From contig NZ_FWDP01000004.1 of NCBI RefSeq assembly GCF_900169305.1, forward strand, positions 992,001 through 1,056,000: DNA of 64,000 bases. Direction: 5' to 3'. Made by a program: the position numbers and the translations under genes. The DNA comes from Marinilactibacillus piezotolerans. GTDB lineage: Bacteria > Bacillota > Bacilli > Lactobacillales > Carnobacteriaceae_A. Shown in pieces: positions 1 to 8,216 of the stretch. Position 1 is the first letter of the stretch. Each line of letters starts with the position of its first letter. Below the pieces are notes generated by a model. The model was not told the DNA's origin and did not search any database. It worked only from the letters and a program-made list of their open reading frames with translations.

Positions 1-956
1 GCATTTCTATTCTATTAGTCATCATTCGGCAGTTTATTGTCATTGCGGATAATCACCGCCTAGTCAGACAATATCATCAAAAAACAGTACAATTAGAACT
101 CAGCGAAGAACGCTATAAATCGCTTTTTGACCATCATCCTGATTCTGTATTTTCTTTTGATCTTAAAGGGAAGATTGAAAGTCTGAATCCTGCTGGTATT
201 CAGTTGATGGGGTCAAGTCAAGCTGCTATGATTGGTTCTCCTATTACTGATTATATTGAGCAAGAGCATCTAGCAGATGTTGAAAAGAATTTTTTGACAG
301 CTAAAAAAGGATTTGTCAAAAGTCATCAGTTTACGATAAAAAATCCTGAAGGGAACTCACTATGGATTGATATGACTCATATTCCGATTCTTGTGAAAAA
401 TAAGCTGGTCGGTATTTTCGGAATCGGAAAAAATATTACCGAAAACAAAGCAAATGAAGAAAAAATCCGGTTCTATGCTTATCATGACTATTTAACCGGA
501 TTAGCCAACAGAAGACAATTCGAAGCAAAACTGGAACAAGCAATCGAACAAGCTGATCAGAAGCAAACCTCTTTTACAGTACTTTTTTTAGATCTGAATA
601 AATTCAAACAAATCAATGATCAATATGGCCACGATGTTGGTGATGAACTTTTATCAGCGATAGCAAAAAGGATTCAAGACTTCACAGAAGAAAAAGACAT
701 AGCTTCTCGATTAGGCGGAGATGAATTTTCCTTATTGCTGACAGAGGTGGATAAAGCAACTGCTCATAAAAAAATCGCGGCACTCATGGATTTATTGAGT
801 CATCCTTACTCCATTAACCATCTGGAGTTGACTTGTATCCCTAGTATAGGAGCTGCCTATTATCCGTCAGACGGTACGACACTTTCCGAGCTGCTCAGTA
901 AAGCAGACCTGGAAATGTATCGAGTGAAACACGGCGACACATCCAATGGTCACTAA
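1..956 (+). CDS. PAS-GGDEF diguanylate cyclase, 3' part
   Basis: The gene enters from the left edge; the open frame already runs at base 3, so the ATG at 204 is internal. The visible protein starts with a hydrophobic stretch (ISILLVII, end of a membrane segment) and a short linker, then a PAS domain (beginning near ERYKSLFDHHPDSVFSF), then a GGDEF domain. The GGDEF domain has the entry motif YHDYLTGLANRR and an intact active-site loop RLGGDEF at 708-728, so it should make cyclic di-GMP from two GTP. The inhibitory site is not conserved: the four residues ending five before GGDEF read EEKD instead of RxxD, so product inhibition at that site is unlikely. No EAL domain follows. A membrane-bound sensor cyclase is inferred; the sensing part lies outside the window. 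Confidence 0.9.
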   Translation, partial: ISILLVIIRQFIVIADNHRLVRQYHQKTVQLELSEERYKSLFDHHPDSVFSFDLKGKIESLNPAGIQLMGSSQAAMIGSPITDYIEQEHLADVEKNFLTAKKGFVKSHQFTIKNPEGNSLWIDMTHIPILVKNKLVGIFGIGKNITENKANEEKIRFYAYHDYLTGLANRRQFEAKLEQAIEQADQKQTSFTVLFLDLNKFKQINDQYGHDVGDELLSAIAKRIQDFTEEKDIASRLGGDEFSLLLTEVDKATAHKKIAALMDLLSHPYSINHLELTCIPSIGAAYYPSDGTTLSELLSKADLEMYRVKHGDTSNGH

Positions 957-1011
957 TGGTACTTTAAGTAATGCTCAAAAATTTACTGCTGCCTACAAAA
1001 AGAATCCAATC

Positions 1012-1051
1012 AAAAAGGGATCCCTCTTAGCGATAAGAAGGATCCCTTTTT
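1012..1051. terminator. Bidirectional terminator between GGDEF gene and marR
   Basis: Perfect arms AAAAAGGGATCC and GGATCCCTTTTT around a 16-base loop. The T-run on both strands suits the two convergent genes on either side. Confidence 0.85.
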
Positions 1052-1057
1052 CATGCA

Positions 1058-1501
1058 TCAGCATTCGTCAAAATTTGATTTGATTTTACTGAGTGTATTT
1101 TTGAATTGTTCTAGTTCCTGATCACTCAAGTTGGCAGTGATCTTTTCTTCCAGCTTGTCTGCATAGTAACTGAATGCTTGAATCTGTTCATAGGCTTTTT
1201 CTGTCAGAACCAGCTCTTTTAATCGCTTGTCTTCTTGAGTGCCTTTTTTGATTTCAATGAATCCATTCTTTTCCATACGTTTGACTAAATTGCTGGCTGT
1301 CGACTTTCTGATCGAGAACTCTTTTTCCAGATCTTTAGAGAAAACAGGACGGTCATTGTGCTTGACCATATACCCTAATGTCCAGGCTTGCAGATTTTGT
1401 ATATCGCTCAAGCCATTCTGAGCTTTTTCTTTTTCAATAAACCGGATCATTAAAATCGATAGTTCTCTCAGTTCAAATCCAATTGTACCGCGGGGTTCCA
1501 T
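1058..1501 (-). CDS. MarR-family transcriptional regulator
   Basis: A 147-aa winged-helix repressor of the MarR family. The recognition region around FSIRKSTASNLVKRMEKNGF and the wing KKGTQEDKRLKELVLT are typical. The start has GGACTGGAGC upstream. It lies 165 bp downstream of two ABC exporter genes on the same strand, so it may be read from that operon or from its own promoter in the gap. A MarR-like inverted repeat sits on the exporter promoter at 5306-5324, and this protein is the natural candidate to bind it. Ligand unknown; multidrug or peptide stress is a reasonable inference from the exporters. Confidence 0.88.
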   Translation of the reverse strand: MEPRGTIGFELRELSILMIRFIEKEKAQNGLSDIQNLQAWTLGYMVKHNDRPVFSKDLEKEFSIRKSTASNLVKRMEKNGFIEIKKGTQEDKRLKELVLTEKAYEQIQAFSYYADKLEEKITANLSDQELEQFKNTLSKIKSNFDEC

Positions 1502-1665
1502 TTTGCTCCAGTCCTTTCTCTGACTTCTTCAGATTTATGGTAAGAATCCTTGTACGCATTGTCAACCGAGCGATTCTCTGGACTGTTTTACCGAGAAGCA
1601 TTCTGCCGCCTTCAAACCGCTTTTGTAACACTCTATTTCATTAAGTGCTCTACTACTTGTCTGTT

Positions 1666-3435
1666 CTATTTCTCGAACTGACTGTTGTATAGATCATAAT
1701 AGAATCCTTTATCTTCAATCAAGGCTTCGTGATTGCCGCTTTCGATGATTTCTCCATTTTTCATGACCAGAATCGTATCTGCATTTTGGATGGTCGATAG
1801 TCGGTGGGCAATAACAAAGGTCGTTCTGCCTTCCATCAATTTATCCATGGCGATTTGGATCAGCTCTTCAGTTCTTGTATCTACAGAACTGGTGGCTTCA
1901 TCTAAAATCAGCATTGGCGCATCTTTGAGTAAGGCTCTGGCAATCGTCATCAGTTGTTTTTGACCCACGGATAAGGTCACTTTGTCATCCAGTACAGTGT
2001 TATATCCTTTAGGCAGTGTATTGATGAAATGATCGATTCCGACTGCTTCACAAGCTGCAACGACTTTTTCATCTGAAATGTTCGGCTGGTTATAGATCAA
2101 GTTTTCTTTGATCGTTCCTTCAAACAGCCAAGTATCTTGCAATACCATACAAAACTGGTCATGCACTTCTTCTCGGCTCATTTCTGCAATGTCAACCTGA
2201 TCAATCAGAATACGTCCTTGAGTCACTTCATAAAACTTCATCAATAGATTGACTATGGTCGTTTTACCTGCCCCAGTCGGTCCGACAATCGCGATTTTCT
2301 GACCCGGTAAGGCTTCTGTTGAAAAGTCATTGATAATGGTTTCATTTTCATCATAGCCAAAACTGACATGATCAAATGAGACGTATCCTTGAGCTTTGTT
2401 TGCTAACTTGACTGTTTTGGCAGTTTCGTCAGGCAATTCCGTTTCATTCAGAAATTCGAATACGCGTCCCATTGCTGCTTGTGCTCGCTGCAGTCCGGAA
2501 AAAGCTTGCGCCATTTGTCCCAGCGGTTGGGAGAATAGTCTGACATAAATGGTAAAGGCAACAATGACACCGAATGTGATAGATTCATTGATCACAAGGA
2601 TCGCACCCACCACACTGACAATTACAAATCCGAAGTTTCCGATAAAAGCCATGATCGGCTGCATCATACCTGATAGAAACTGCGCTTTCCAAACGCTGGA
2701 AGCAAGGTCTTCATTCAACGCTGAAAATTCTTTCGTTGTATAGTCCTTTGCATTGTATGAATAAATCGTGTTGTGCCCTGTATAAGCTTCTTCCACAAAT
2801 CCATTCACTTTAGCCAGATTTGCTTGCTGTCCTTTAAAGTGAGTCTGTGACTTTCTCATAATTACAGTCATTAGAACAAACCCGATTAGTACAGAACCCA
2901 CAGCTGAAAAAGCCATGATGGCATTTGTCTTGAACATCATAAACAATACCCCGAAGAATAGAACAATGGAGCTGACGAGAATCCCTAAGCTCTGATTCAG
3001 TGACTGCCCTACTGTATCCATATCGTTGGTGACTCGACTTAAAACATCTCCTTGACTGTTTGAGTCAAAGTATTTTAACGGCAATTTATTGATTTTCAAT
3101 GAAATTTCTTTTCTCAATCGTTTGGAGAATTTTTGAGTAATCGTTGCGACGATGAACCCTTGTCCATACGTCAATAAACTCCCGCCTAAATATAAGAAGA
3201 CCAGCGTCATAGCGATATTACTGATTTTCTCCAGATCGATTCCTGTCATAAGCCCCGCTGTGATTGTATCTGTGATATCACTCAGTTTATCCGGACCGAT
3301 AATGACCGCTACACTGCCCAGTGCCGCAAATACTACGGACAACAGGAATGCCCATTTATATTGACCAGCATAATGATCGACATTTTTTAAAATTTCTTTT
3401 AACGTATAACGATTATTTTTTTTCGTATTATCCAT
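1666..3435 (-). CDS. ABC exporter half-transporter, catalytic-Glu subunit
   Basis: A 589-aa type I ABC exporter: six-helix membrane domain (about residues 20-320) followed by an ATPase. Walker A is GPTGAGKT, Walker B ends ILDEATSSVD with the catalytic Glu present, and the H-loop is AHRLSTI. The signature is altered, LSVGQ instead of LSGGQ. The partner gene immediately upstream has the opposite pattern (normal signature, Asp for the catalytic Glu), so the two form a heterodimer with one working ATP site, as in the TmrAB, BmrCD and TM287/288 families. It overlaps the partner by 8 bp and has a strong RBS (AAGGAGGAG). Substrate cannot be read from the sequence; a drug or peptide is likely. Confidence 0.93.
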   Translation of the reverse strand: MDNTKKNNRYTLKEILKNVDHYAGQYKWAFLLSVVFAALGSVAVIIGPDKLSDITDTITAGLMTGIDLEKISNIAMTLVFLYLGGSLLTYGQGFIVATITQKFSKRLRKEISLKINKLPLKYFDSNSQGDVLSRVTNDMDTVGQSLNQSLGILVSSIVLFFGVLFMMFKTNAIMAFSAVGSVLIGFVLMTVIMRKSQTHFKGQQANLAKVNGFVEEAYTGHNTIYSYNAKDYTTKEFSALNEDLASSVWKAQFLSGMMQPIMAFIGNFGFVIVSVVGAILVINESITFGVIVAFTIYVRLFSQPLGQMAQAFSGLQRAQAAMGRVFEFLNETELPDETAKTVKLANKAQGYVSFDHVSFGYDENETIINDFSTEALPGQKIAIVGPTGAGKTTIVNLLMKFYEVTQGRILIDQVDIAEMSREEVHDQFCMVLQDTWLFEGTIKENLIYNQPNISDEKVVAACEAVGIDHFINTLPKGYNTVLDDKVTLSVGQKQLMTIARALLKDAPMLILDEATSSVDTRTEELIQIAMDKLMEGRTTFVIAHRLSTIQNADTILVMKNGEIIESGNHEALIEDKGFYYDLYNSQFEK

Positions 3436-5191
3436 TTGTCAGCTCCTCCTTAGACAGTTGTGAATAAGCAATTTCCTGATAGACTTGATTGTTTTCAAGC
3501 AATTCCTTGTGTGTGCCTTGGCCGACAACTTTTCCTGCATCAAGCACAAGGATCTGATCAGCATCCATAATCGTACTGATTCGCTGTGCTACAATCAATT
3601 TAGTCGTATCTTTCATTTTTTCTGTCAGATTGTTGCGCAAGGTTTTATCCGTTTTATAATCCAGCGCTGAGAAAGAATCATCAAACACTAGAATCTCAGA
3701 TTTGCGTGCAACTGCTCGAGCTATGGACAGACGTTGTTTTTGCCCACCTGAGAAGTTTGTTCCTGCTTGTGCGACATGACTGTCCAGCTGGTCGTCTTTT
3801 TGCAGAACAAATTCTTCTGCTTCTGCAATTTTCAGTGCTTCCGTTAATTGCGTGTCATCATCTATGTTCGCTGCGCTGTGTCCAAGATCCAGATTCGAAC
3901 GGATCGTTCCGCTGAATAAGACTGGTTTTTGAGAAATATATCCGATTCTGTTGTTCAAATCTTCGTGACTATAGTCTTGGATGTCTTTTCCATCAATTAA
4001 GATTTGGCCTTTTGTTACATCAAAAAACCTTGGAATCAGATTAATGACCGTACTTTTCCCGCTTCCGGTTGAACCGATAAAAGCCACGGTATCTCCCATA
4101 TTAGCTTTGAACGATACATTTTGAATCACTGGTTCTTCAGCATCTGGGTAAGCAAAGGAGACATCTTTGAATTCGACAGTTCCTTTTTCGCTGATTTCTC
4201 CCGCTGTCTGTTCTTTGAATTGAATAGATGGCTCTAATTCCAGCACTTCATTGATCCGATTCGCTGACGCAACCGCTCTTGGTAAAATCAAGAACACAAT
4301 CGTCATCAGCATAAACCCAAGTACGACTTGCATAGCATAAGAGGAGAATACAACCATGTCGCTGAACAAGGTCAATTTATCCTGCAATTCCGCTGCATCA
4401 ATCAAGTAAGCTCCAATCCAGTAAACCGCTAAAGACAAGCCGCTTGAAATAATCGTCATTCCCGGATTCATGATTGCCAGCATTCTGCTGGTGAACAAAT
4501 TTGTTGAAGTCAATTCTTCATTTGCAGTTAAAAACTTATCGTTTTGATAATCATCTGCATTGTATGCTCTAACCACTCTGATCCCCTGAAGATTTTCACG
4601 AGTCAAGCTGTTCAATTTATCCGTCAACGCCTGGATCCGCATGAATTTAGGTTGAACAAAAATCAGAATACTACCCAGCATAACCAGCAACGCCAAAACG
4701 GCTACACCAGTAGAAAATGTCCACTGCCAGTTTTTGTCCGCGATTTTAGTGACCGCCCAGATAGCTGTAATCGGGCCTTTAATAACGACTTGCAGCCCGA
4801 TCGCAATGACCAATTGAATCTGTGTGATATCATTTGTGGTACGAGTAATCAGACTAGGAATGGAAAATTGCTGTACTTCGCCTGGTGTGTAATCCATCAC
4901 TCGATTGAATACTTTTGACCGAATATGCTTAGTCAAACTGGATGCGACTCTTGCCGCAATAAATCCGACAAAAATAGACGCTGCCAAACTAAGCAAAGAT
5001 AAGGTTACCATGATGGAACCAGGTGCCAGGATATCTTGCACAGTCGTTCCTTCTGTCTGCAATTTAGTAGTGATTTCCGATAAATATTCTGGTACTTTCA
5101 GTTCCAGCCAGACTTGGGCCATGATAAAAAGAATACTAACCACTATCGCTATTCTTTCTTTCATCGTCGTCTGTTTTAAGATCTTGTACAT
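3428..5191 (-). CDS. ABC exporter half-transporter, degenerate-site subunit
   Basis: A 587-aa type I ABC exporter with N-terminal membrane domain and C-terminal ATPase. Walker A is GSTGSGKS and the signature FSGGQ is normal. The residue after Walker B Asp is Asp rather than Glu (LVFDDSFSALD) and the switch His is Gln (AQRISTI), marking the non-hydrolysing site of a heterodimer. First gene of a two-gene unit with 1666-3435. It is driven by a sigma-A promoter at 5324-5352 with a MarR-type inverted repeat just downstream of the -10 box, so expression is probably released when the repressor binds a ligand. Confidence 0.93.
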   Translation of the reverse strand: MYKILKQTTMKERIAIVVSILFIMAQVWLELKVPEYLSEITTKLQTEGTTVQDILAPGSIMVTLSLLSLAASIFVGFIAARVASSLTKHIRSKVFNRVMDYTPGEVQQFSIPSLITRTTNDITQIQLVIAIGLQVVIKGPITAIWAVTKIADKNWQWTFSTGVAVLALLVMLGSILIFVQPKFMRIQALTDKLNSLTRENLQGIRVVRAYNADDYQNDKFLTANEELTSTNLFTSRMLAIMNPGMTIISSGLSLAVYWIGAYLIDAAELQDKLTLFSDMVVFSSYAMQVVLGFMLMTIVFLILPRAVASANRINEVLELEPSIQFKEQTAGEISEKGTVEFKDVSFAYPDAEEPVIQNVSFKANMGDTVAFIGSTGSGKSTVINLIPRFFDVTKGQILIDGKDIQDYSHEDLNNRIGYISQKPVLFSGTIRSNLDLGHSAANIDDDTQLTEALKIAEAEEFVLQKDDQLDSHVAQAGTNFSGGQKQRLSIARAVARKSEILVFDDSFSALDYKTDKTLRNNLTEKMKDTTKLIVAQRISTIMDADQILVLDAGKVVGQGTHKELLENNQVYQEIAYSQLSKEELTNG

Positions 5192-5305
5192 ATTGCCCCT
5201 CCGTTAAGTAAGCCTGCTAACTTTATAGGTCTTCATTCAAATGAGTCGATTGAATTTGATTCACTTTATCTTCTGACCAGCAGCATGCGCTTTTGCTTAT
5301 TCAAA

Positions 5306-5352
5306 TTAGTTACTGTGCTAACTATATTATCCTTCCTCTTACTTAAAGTCAA
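5306..5352 (-). promoter_or_regulatory. Sigma-A promoter with MarR-type operator before exporter operon
   Basis: On the minus strand: -35 TTGACT (5347-5352), 17-bp spacer, -10 TAATAT (5324-5329). The inverted repeat TAGTTA-N6-TAACTA (5307-5324) begins on the last base of the -10 box and covers the expected transcription start, a placement that lets a MarR repressor block the promoter. Confidence 0.75.
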
Positions 5353-5712
5353 TGAATATTTTGTGAAGAATTTAAAAGATTTTTTTGGAACCGTTCTTTT
5401 ATAAACACCTTCATGACGGCGTTTACACTTCCTTCACCCTCTCCAGCACTTGTGAAAAACCTCCTTAAAACAAGCAGAATCCAGTCTCCGATTTCTTCAG
5501 GATTCCGACATCCTGCTCGCTTAATTGCTCTCTGTACTAGTAAAACTATTTTTTTTTTGTATCTATTTTTGTTAACCAGCGCAACAGAAATTGTGCTGAC
5601 TTTTCTATTGATCCTTTCATTTGATCAGTTCTCCAGATTGCTTAATCCTTTAAGCAAGATTAACTAGTAACGAACCACCATCCATGGTATCCTACTAGAG
5701 ACCAATAAAATA
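5353..5712. other. Intergenic stretch, no gene recognised
   Basis: This AT-rich stretch separates the divergent exporter and queT transcripts. An open frame at 5413-5667 has no ribosome binding site and a composition unlike a protein, so it is not called. The promoter of the preQ1 transcript must lie at the right end; TTGCTT-17-TAACTA near 5639-5667 is a weak candidate that overlaps a small hairpin. Confidence 0.4.
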
Positions 5713-5750
5713 GACAGTTCGTAACCATCCTGTCGAAAAACAAAACTAGG
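5713..5750 (+). ncRNA. preQ1-I riboswitch aptamer
   Basis: The stem GACAG/CTGTC encloses a loop with GTAACC and is followed by the A-rich tail AAAAACAAAACTAGG, which folds back as the H-type pseudoknot in preQ1-I RNAs. The pattern is close to the Thermoanaerobacter class (loop UCGCAGUAACC, tail AACAAAACAAGG). It stands before queT and queF, the transporter and reductase of the queuosine precursor route, which fits ligand and genes. Confidence 0.8.
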
Positions 5751-5753
5751 GAA

Positions 5754-5812
5754 GCAGCAGGTAATGCCTGCTGCGTTTGACGTTCTAGCTGTATGCAAGG
5801 GACGTTTTTTTT
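5754..5812 (+). terminator. Expression platform of preQ1 riboswitch
   Basis: A strong hairpin GCAGCAGG/CCTGCTGC (5754-5774) is followed by ACGTTC/GGACGT (5780-5805) and a T-run at 5806-5812, which looks like a ligand-controlled intrinsic terminator ahead of the queT RBS. The exact antiterminator pairing was not worked out. Confidence 0.6.
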
Positions 5813-5839
5813 ATAATCAATGAATTGGAGGTGATAAAT

Positions 5840-6340
5840 ATGAAAGAGACTGCAACCCACACATTCAACACTCGAAAACTGGCTATTTCCGCTTTAGTCA
5901 TTGCTTTATACGTTGTAATTCTAGCGGCAACCGCTTCTTTTTCCTTTGGTGCTTATCAGATTAGAATTGCGACTAGCCTTTATGCTCTTTCTTATTTATT
6001 CCCTTTTCTTGTTTTTCCACTTGGTTTAGCAAATGCACTATCGAACTTCTTTTTTGGCGGTCTAGGTCTCATTGATATTGCAGGCGGCTTTGTGATTGGG
6101 CTGTTGGTATCCGGTTTGATCGCGTTTATCCGTGTCTTCGGACTGCCTCGTTGGCTGATTGCCTTGCCGATTATTTTTGTGATCGGATTCGGTATCCCAA
6201 GCTATCTGAGCTTTTTACTAGGGGTTCCTTACTGGGCCTTGGCGTCTAACTTGGTCGTAGGTCAGATCATTCCGGGGATTGCCGGCGTCCTGCTTGTTAA
6301 CGTACTGGAAAAACCACTTAAAGTTAGAAGGATGATATAA
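5840..6340 (+). CDS. queT: QueT-family queuosine precursor transporter
   Basis: A 166-aa integral membrane protein with about five to six hydrophobic segments, of the QueT (COG4708) family: substrate-binding S component of an ECF importer thought to bring in preQ0/preQ1 for queuosine tRNA modification. An in-frame TTG occurs 15 bases earlier, but GGAGGTGA at 5827-5834 lies exactly right for the ATG at 5840 (MKETATHTF), so that start is used. It overlaps queF by one base (TAATG) and both follow a preQ1-I riboswitch. No ECF energising module is adjacent, as usual for group II ECF transporters. Confidence 0.88.
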   Translation: MKETATHTFNTRKLAISALVIALYVVILAATASFSFGAYQIRIATSLYALSYLFPFLVFPLGLANALSNFFFGGLGLIDIAGGFVIGLLVSGLIAFIRVFGLPRWLIALPIIFVIGFGIPSYLSFLLGVPYWALASNLVVGQIIPGIAGVLLVNVLEKPLKVRRMI

Positions 6341-6837
6341 TGGCTGGAAGAAATGAAAGTGAATTAAACGGTATCTCTCATTTGGGCAACCAACAAGTTG
6401 AGTATAAAATGAACTATGCTCCAGAAGTCCTGGAAAGTTTTGACAACAAACATCCGGGCAACGATTATTTTGTAAAATTCAACTGCCCTGAATTTACCAG
6501 TCTGTGCCCAATTACCGGACAACCTGATTTTGCAACAATCTATATTTCTTACGTACCAGATAAGAAGATGGTAGAAAGCAAGTCACTGAAGCTTTACTTA
6601 TTCAGCTTTAGAAACCACGGAGACTTTCATGAAGACTGTATGAACATTATTATGAAAGATCTGATCAAATTAATGAACCCTAAATATATTGAAGTCTGGG
6701 GTAAATTCACTCCTAGAGGCGGGATTTCTATTGATCCCTATTGTAATTATGGGAAACCCGAAACACGCTGGGAAGAGGTTGCCTGGAACCGTTTGGCGAA
6801 CCACGATCTGTATCCAGAAACCATAGATAATCGTTAA
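6340..6837 (+). CDS. queF: NADPH-dependent 7-cyano-7-deazaguanine reductase QueF
   Basis: A 165-aa enzyme of the short (YkvM-type) QueF family, reducing the nitrile of preQ0 to the aminomethyl group of preQ1 in the cytoplasm. The catalytic region is clear: [19 protein letters not shown] carries the thioimide-forming Cys and the Asp proton donor, and the family motif [20 protein letters not shown] follows. Translation is coupled to queT by one-base overlap. Having a transporter and the last precursor enzyme but no queC, queD or queE here suggests salvage or synthesis genes elsewhere. Confidence 0.95.
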   Translation: MAGRNESELNGISHLGNQQVEYKMNYAPEVLESFDNKHPGNDYFVKFNCPEFTSLCPITGQPDFATIYISYVPDKKMVESKSLKLYLFSFRNHGDFHEDCMNIIMKDLIKLMNPKYIEVWGKFTPRGGISIDPYCNYGKPETRWEEVAWNRLANHDLYPETIDNR

Positions 6838-7017
6838 ATCATCATCACCGCTGCTTTTGAGAGAGCAGACATTATTCAAAAGATGTAGTTTTTAGAGCCA
6901 TCAAACGAAGACGTTTTGCCAGTGCAGCTTCAAAAACGGTCTCCATTGCCACTGGGGAAGTTAGAGGTTTTTTTCTGCTTTTTACAGTCGCGTTGCTACG
7001 CGTGAGAATAGTTAGAA

Positions 7018-7061
7018 CAAGAAGAGCTGATCACCAAATTGACAGGTGATCAGCTCTTCTT
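7018..7061. terminator. Long perfect terminator hairpin
   Basis: Arms GAAGAGCTGATCACC (7021-7035) and GGTGATCAGCTCTTC (7045-7059) around a 9-base loop. It lies between convergent queF and the HAD gene and probably ends the riboflavin operon; the 6838-7020 stretch before it has a T-run at 6970-6976 but no convincing gene. Confidence 0.75.
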
Positions 7062-7066
7062 CATCT

Positions 7067-7714
7067 TTAAAAATACTGAAACAAATCGCTTATATCTTCT
7101 ATCTTGATGTCTGCCATATCCAATTCAGATGCTTTCCCGTATCCATAGTTACAGCCCACAGTATAGATCGATTCAAGTTGACCCACTTCTATATCTTGAA
7201 ATCTGTCTCCAACAATTGCGTATCTGGCAGGATTTTCTGCTAAATAGTGTTCCACAATTTCTTTTTTTGATTTTTTGTAGTCATATTGTTCACTGCAAAT
7301 CATTTTTGAAAAGTATTGATTGAGCTTAAACGTTTTTTTGTGTAATTCCATATAATTGATAGAACAGTTACTTAGAAAAATCAGCTGATAGTCCTTGCTT
7401 TTCAAATAGTCAAGAATTTCTATAGAGTGTTCATACAATTCAGCTTTCCCTTTTAGAATACTTTTCAGCATTTCTCTTCCAATAATATCAGAAGCTTTCT
7501 TTTGCTCGTTTTCATCTAAGCCAGGCATGAAAGTACTCCACATCTGTTTCTTATCATAACCCAGCCATTGTGTGATTTCTTCGTCTTTCCAATGTGTCTG
7601 CTCAGCAAGTCGGTTTTCAACTAAATACTGATACGCTTTTTTAAAAGCCGGTATATAAATTTTGCTGCTGTCATGTAAAGTTCCATCATAATCAAAAATA
7701 ATCGTATCAATCAT
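7067..7714 (-). CDS. HAD-superfamily phosphatase in riboflavin operon
   Basis: A 215-aa HAD hydrolase with a small helical class I cap. Motif I is FDYDGTLHD with both catalytic Asp residues, motif II is the Ser in FLSNCS, motif III is the Lys in YKKSKK, and motif IV is GDRFQDIE. It starts 10 bp after the ribH stop and shares the FMN-riboswitch transcript. The dephosphorylation of the pyrimidine ribityl phosphate between RibD and RibH is done by HAD enzymes in several bacteria and plants, so this gene is a good candidate for that step. That role is inferred from position; sequence alone supports only a small-molecule phosphatase. Confidence 0.8.
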   Translation of the reverse strand: MIDTIIFDYDGTLHDSSKIYIPAFKKAYQYLVENRLAEQTHWKDEEITQWLGYDKKQMWSTFMPGLDENEQKKASDIIGREMLKSILKGKAELYEHSIEILDYLKSKDYQLIFLSNCSINYMELHKKTFKLNQYFSKMICSEQYDYKKSKKEIVEHYLAENPARYAIVGDRFQDIEVGQLESIYTVGCNYGYGKASELDMADIKIEDISDLFQYF

Positions 7715-7724
7715 TTTACACCTT

Positions 7725-8192
7725 TCATTTAGAGAATTGTTTCATCAGGTTTGCCATTTCAATGGCACCAACAGCTACTTCAAATCCTTTATTTCCAGCT
7801 TTGGTTCCAGCACGTTCGATTGCCTGCTCTATTGTATCTGTTGTCAAGACGCCAAACAGAACCGGTACTCCAGTACTGTCTGCAGCAGATGCGACTCCTT
7901 TTGATACTTCTGCACAAACATAATCGTAATGCGAAGTAGAGCCTTTAATCACAGCACCGAGTGTAATGACTGCATCATATTTTCCGGAAGCTGCCATTTT
8001 TTTGGCAATCAATGGAATTTCATACGCTCCAGGTACCCAAGCTACTTCAATTTCTTCTTCGTCTGCTCCATGTCTTCTAAGTGCGTCTACTGCTCCTTCA
8101 AGCAACTTTGTTCCAATAAATTCATTGAAACGGGCTGCAACAATCCCAATTTTCAAGTCTTTCGCAATTAACTGTCCTTCTATTGTTTTCAT
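7725..8192 (-). CDS. ribH: 6,7-dimethyl-8-ribityllumazine synthase
   Basis: A 155-aa lumazine synthase, joining 5-amino-6-ribitylamino-uracil with dihydroxybutanone phosphate in the penultimate riboflavin step. Landmarks are [11 protein letters not shown] near the N-terminus, [15 protein letters not shown], the phosphate-binding [15 protein letters not shown] (with the catalytic His), and [12 protein letters not shown] longer frame begins with TTG at 8207, but that codon lies inside the TTGGAGGAA ribosome binding site of the ATG at 8192, so the shorter start is used. Fourth gene of the rib operon. Confidence 0.96.
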   Translation of the reverse strand: MKTIEGQLIAKDLKIGIVAARFNEFIGTKLLEGAVDALRRHGADEEEIEVAWVPGAYEIPLIAKKMAASGKYDAVITLGAVIKGSTSHYDYVCAEVSKGVASAADSTGVPVLFGVLTTDTIEQAIERAGTKAGNKGFEVAVGAIEMANLMKQFSK

Positions 8193-8216
8193 TTGATTTT
8201 CCTCCAAGATTTTAAT

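Noticed and set aside
4544-4918. 124-aa plus-strand gene inside the ABC exporter
   Set aside because: Shadow of a clearly coding minus-strand gene.
5413-5667. Small gene before the preQ1 riboswitch
   Set aside because: No RBS, odd composition, and it would end just before the queT leader.
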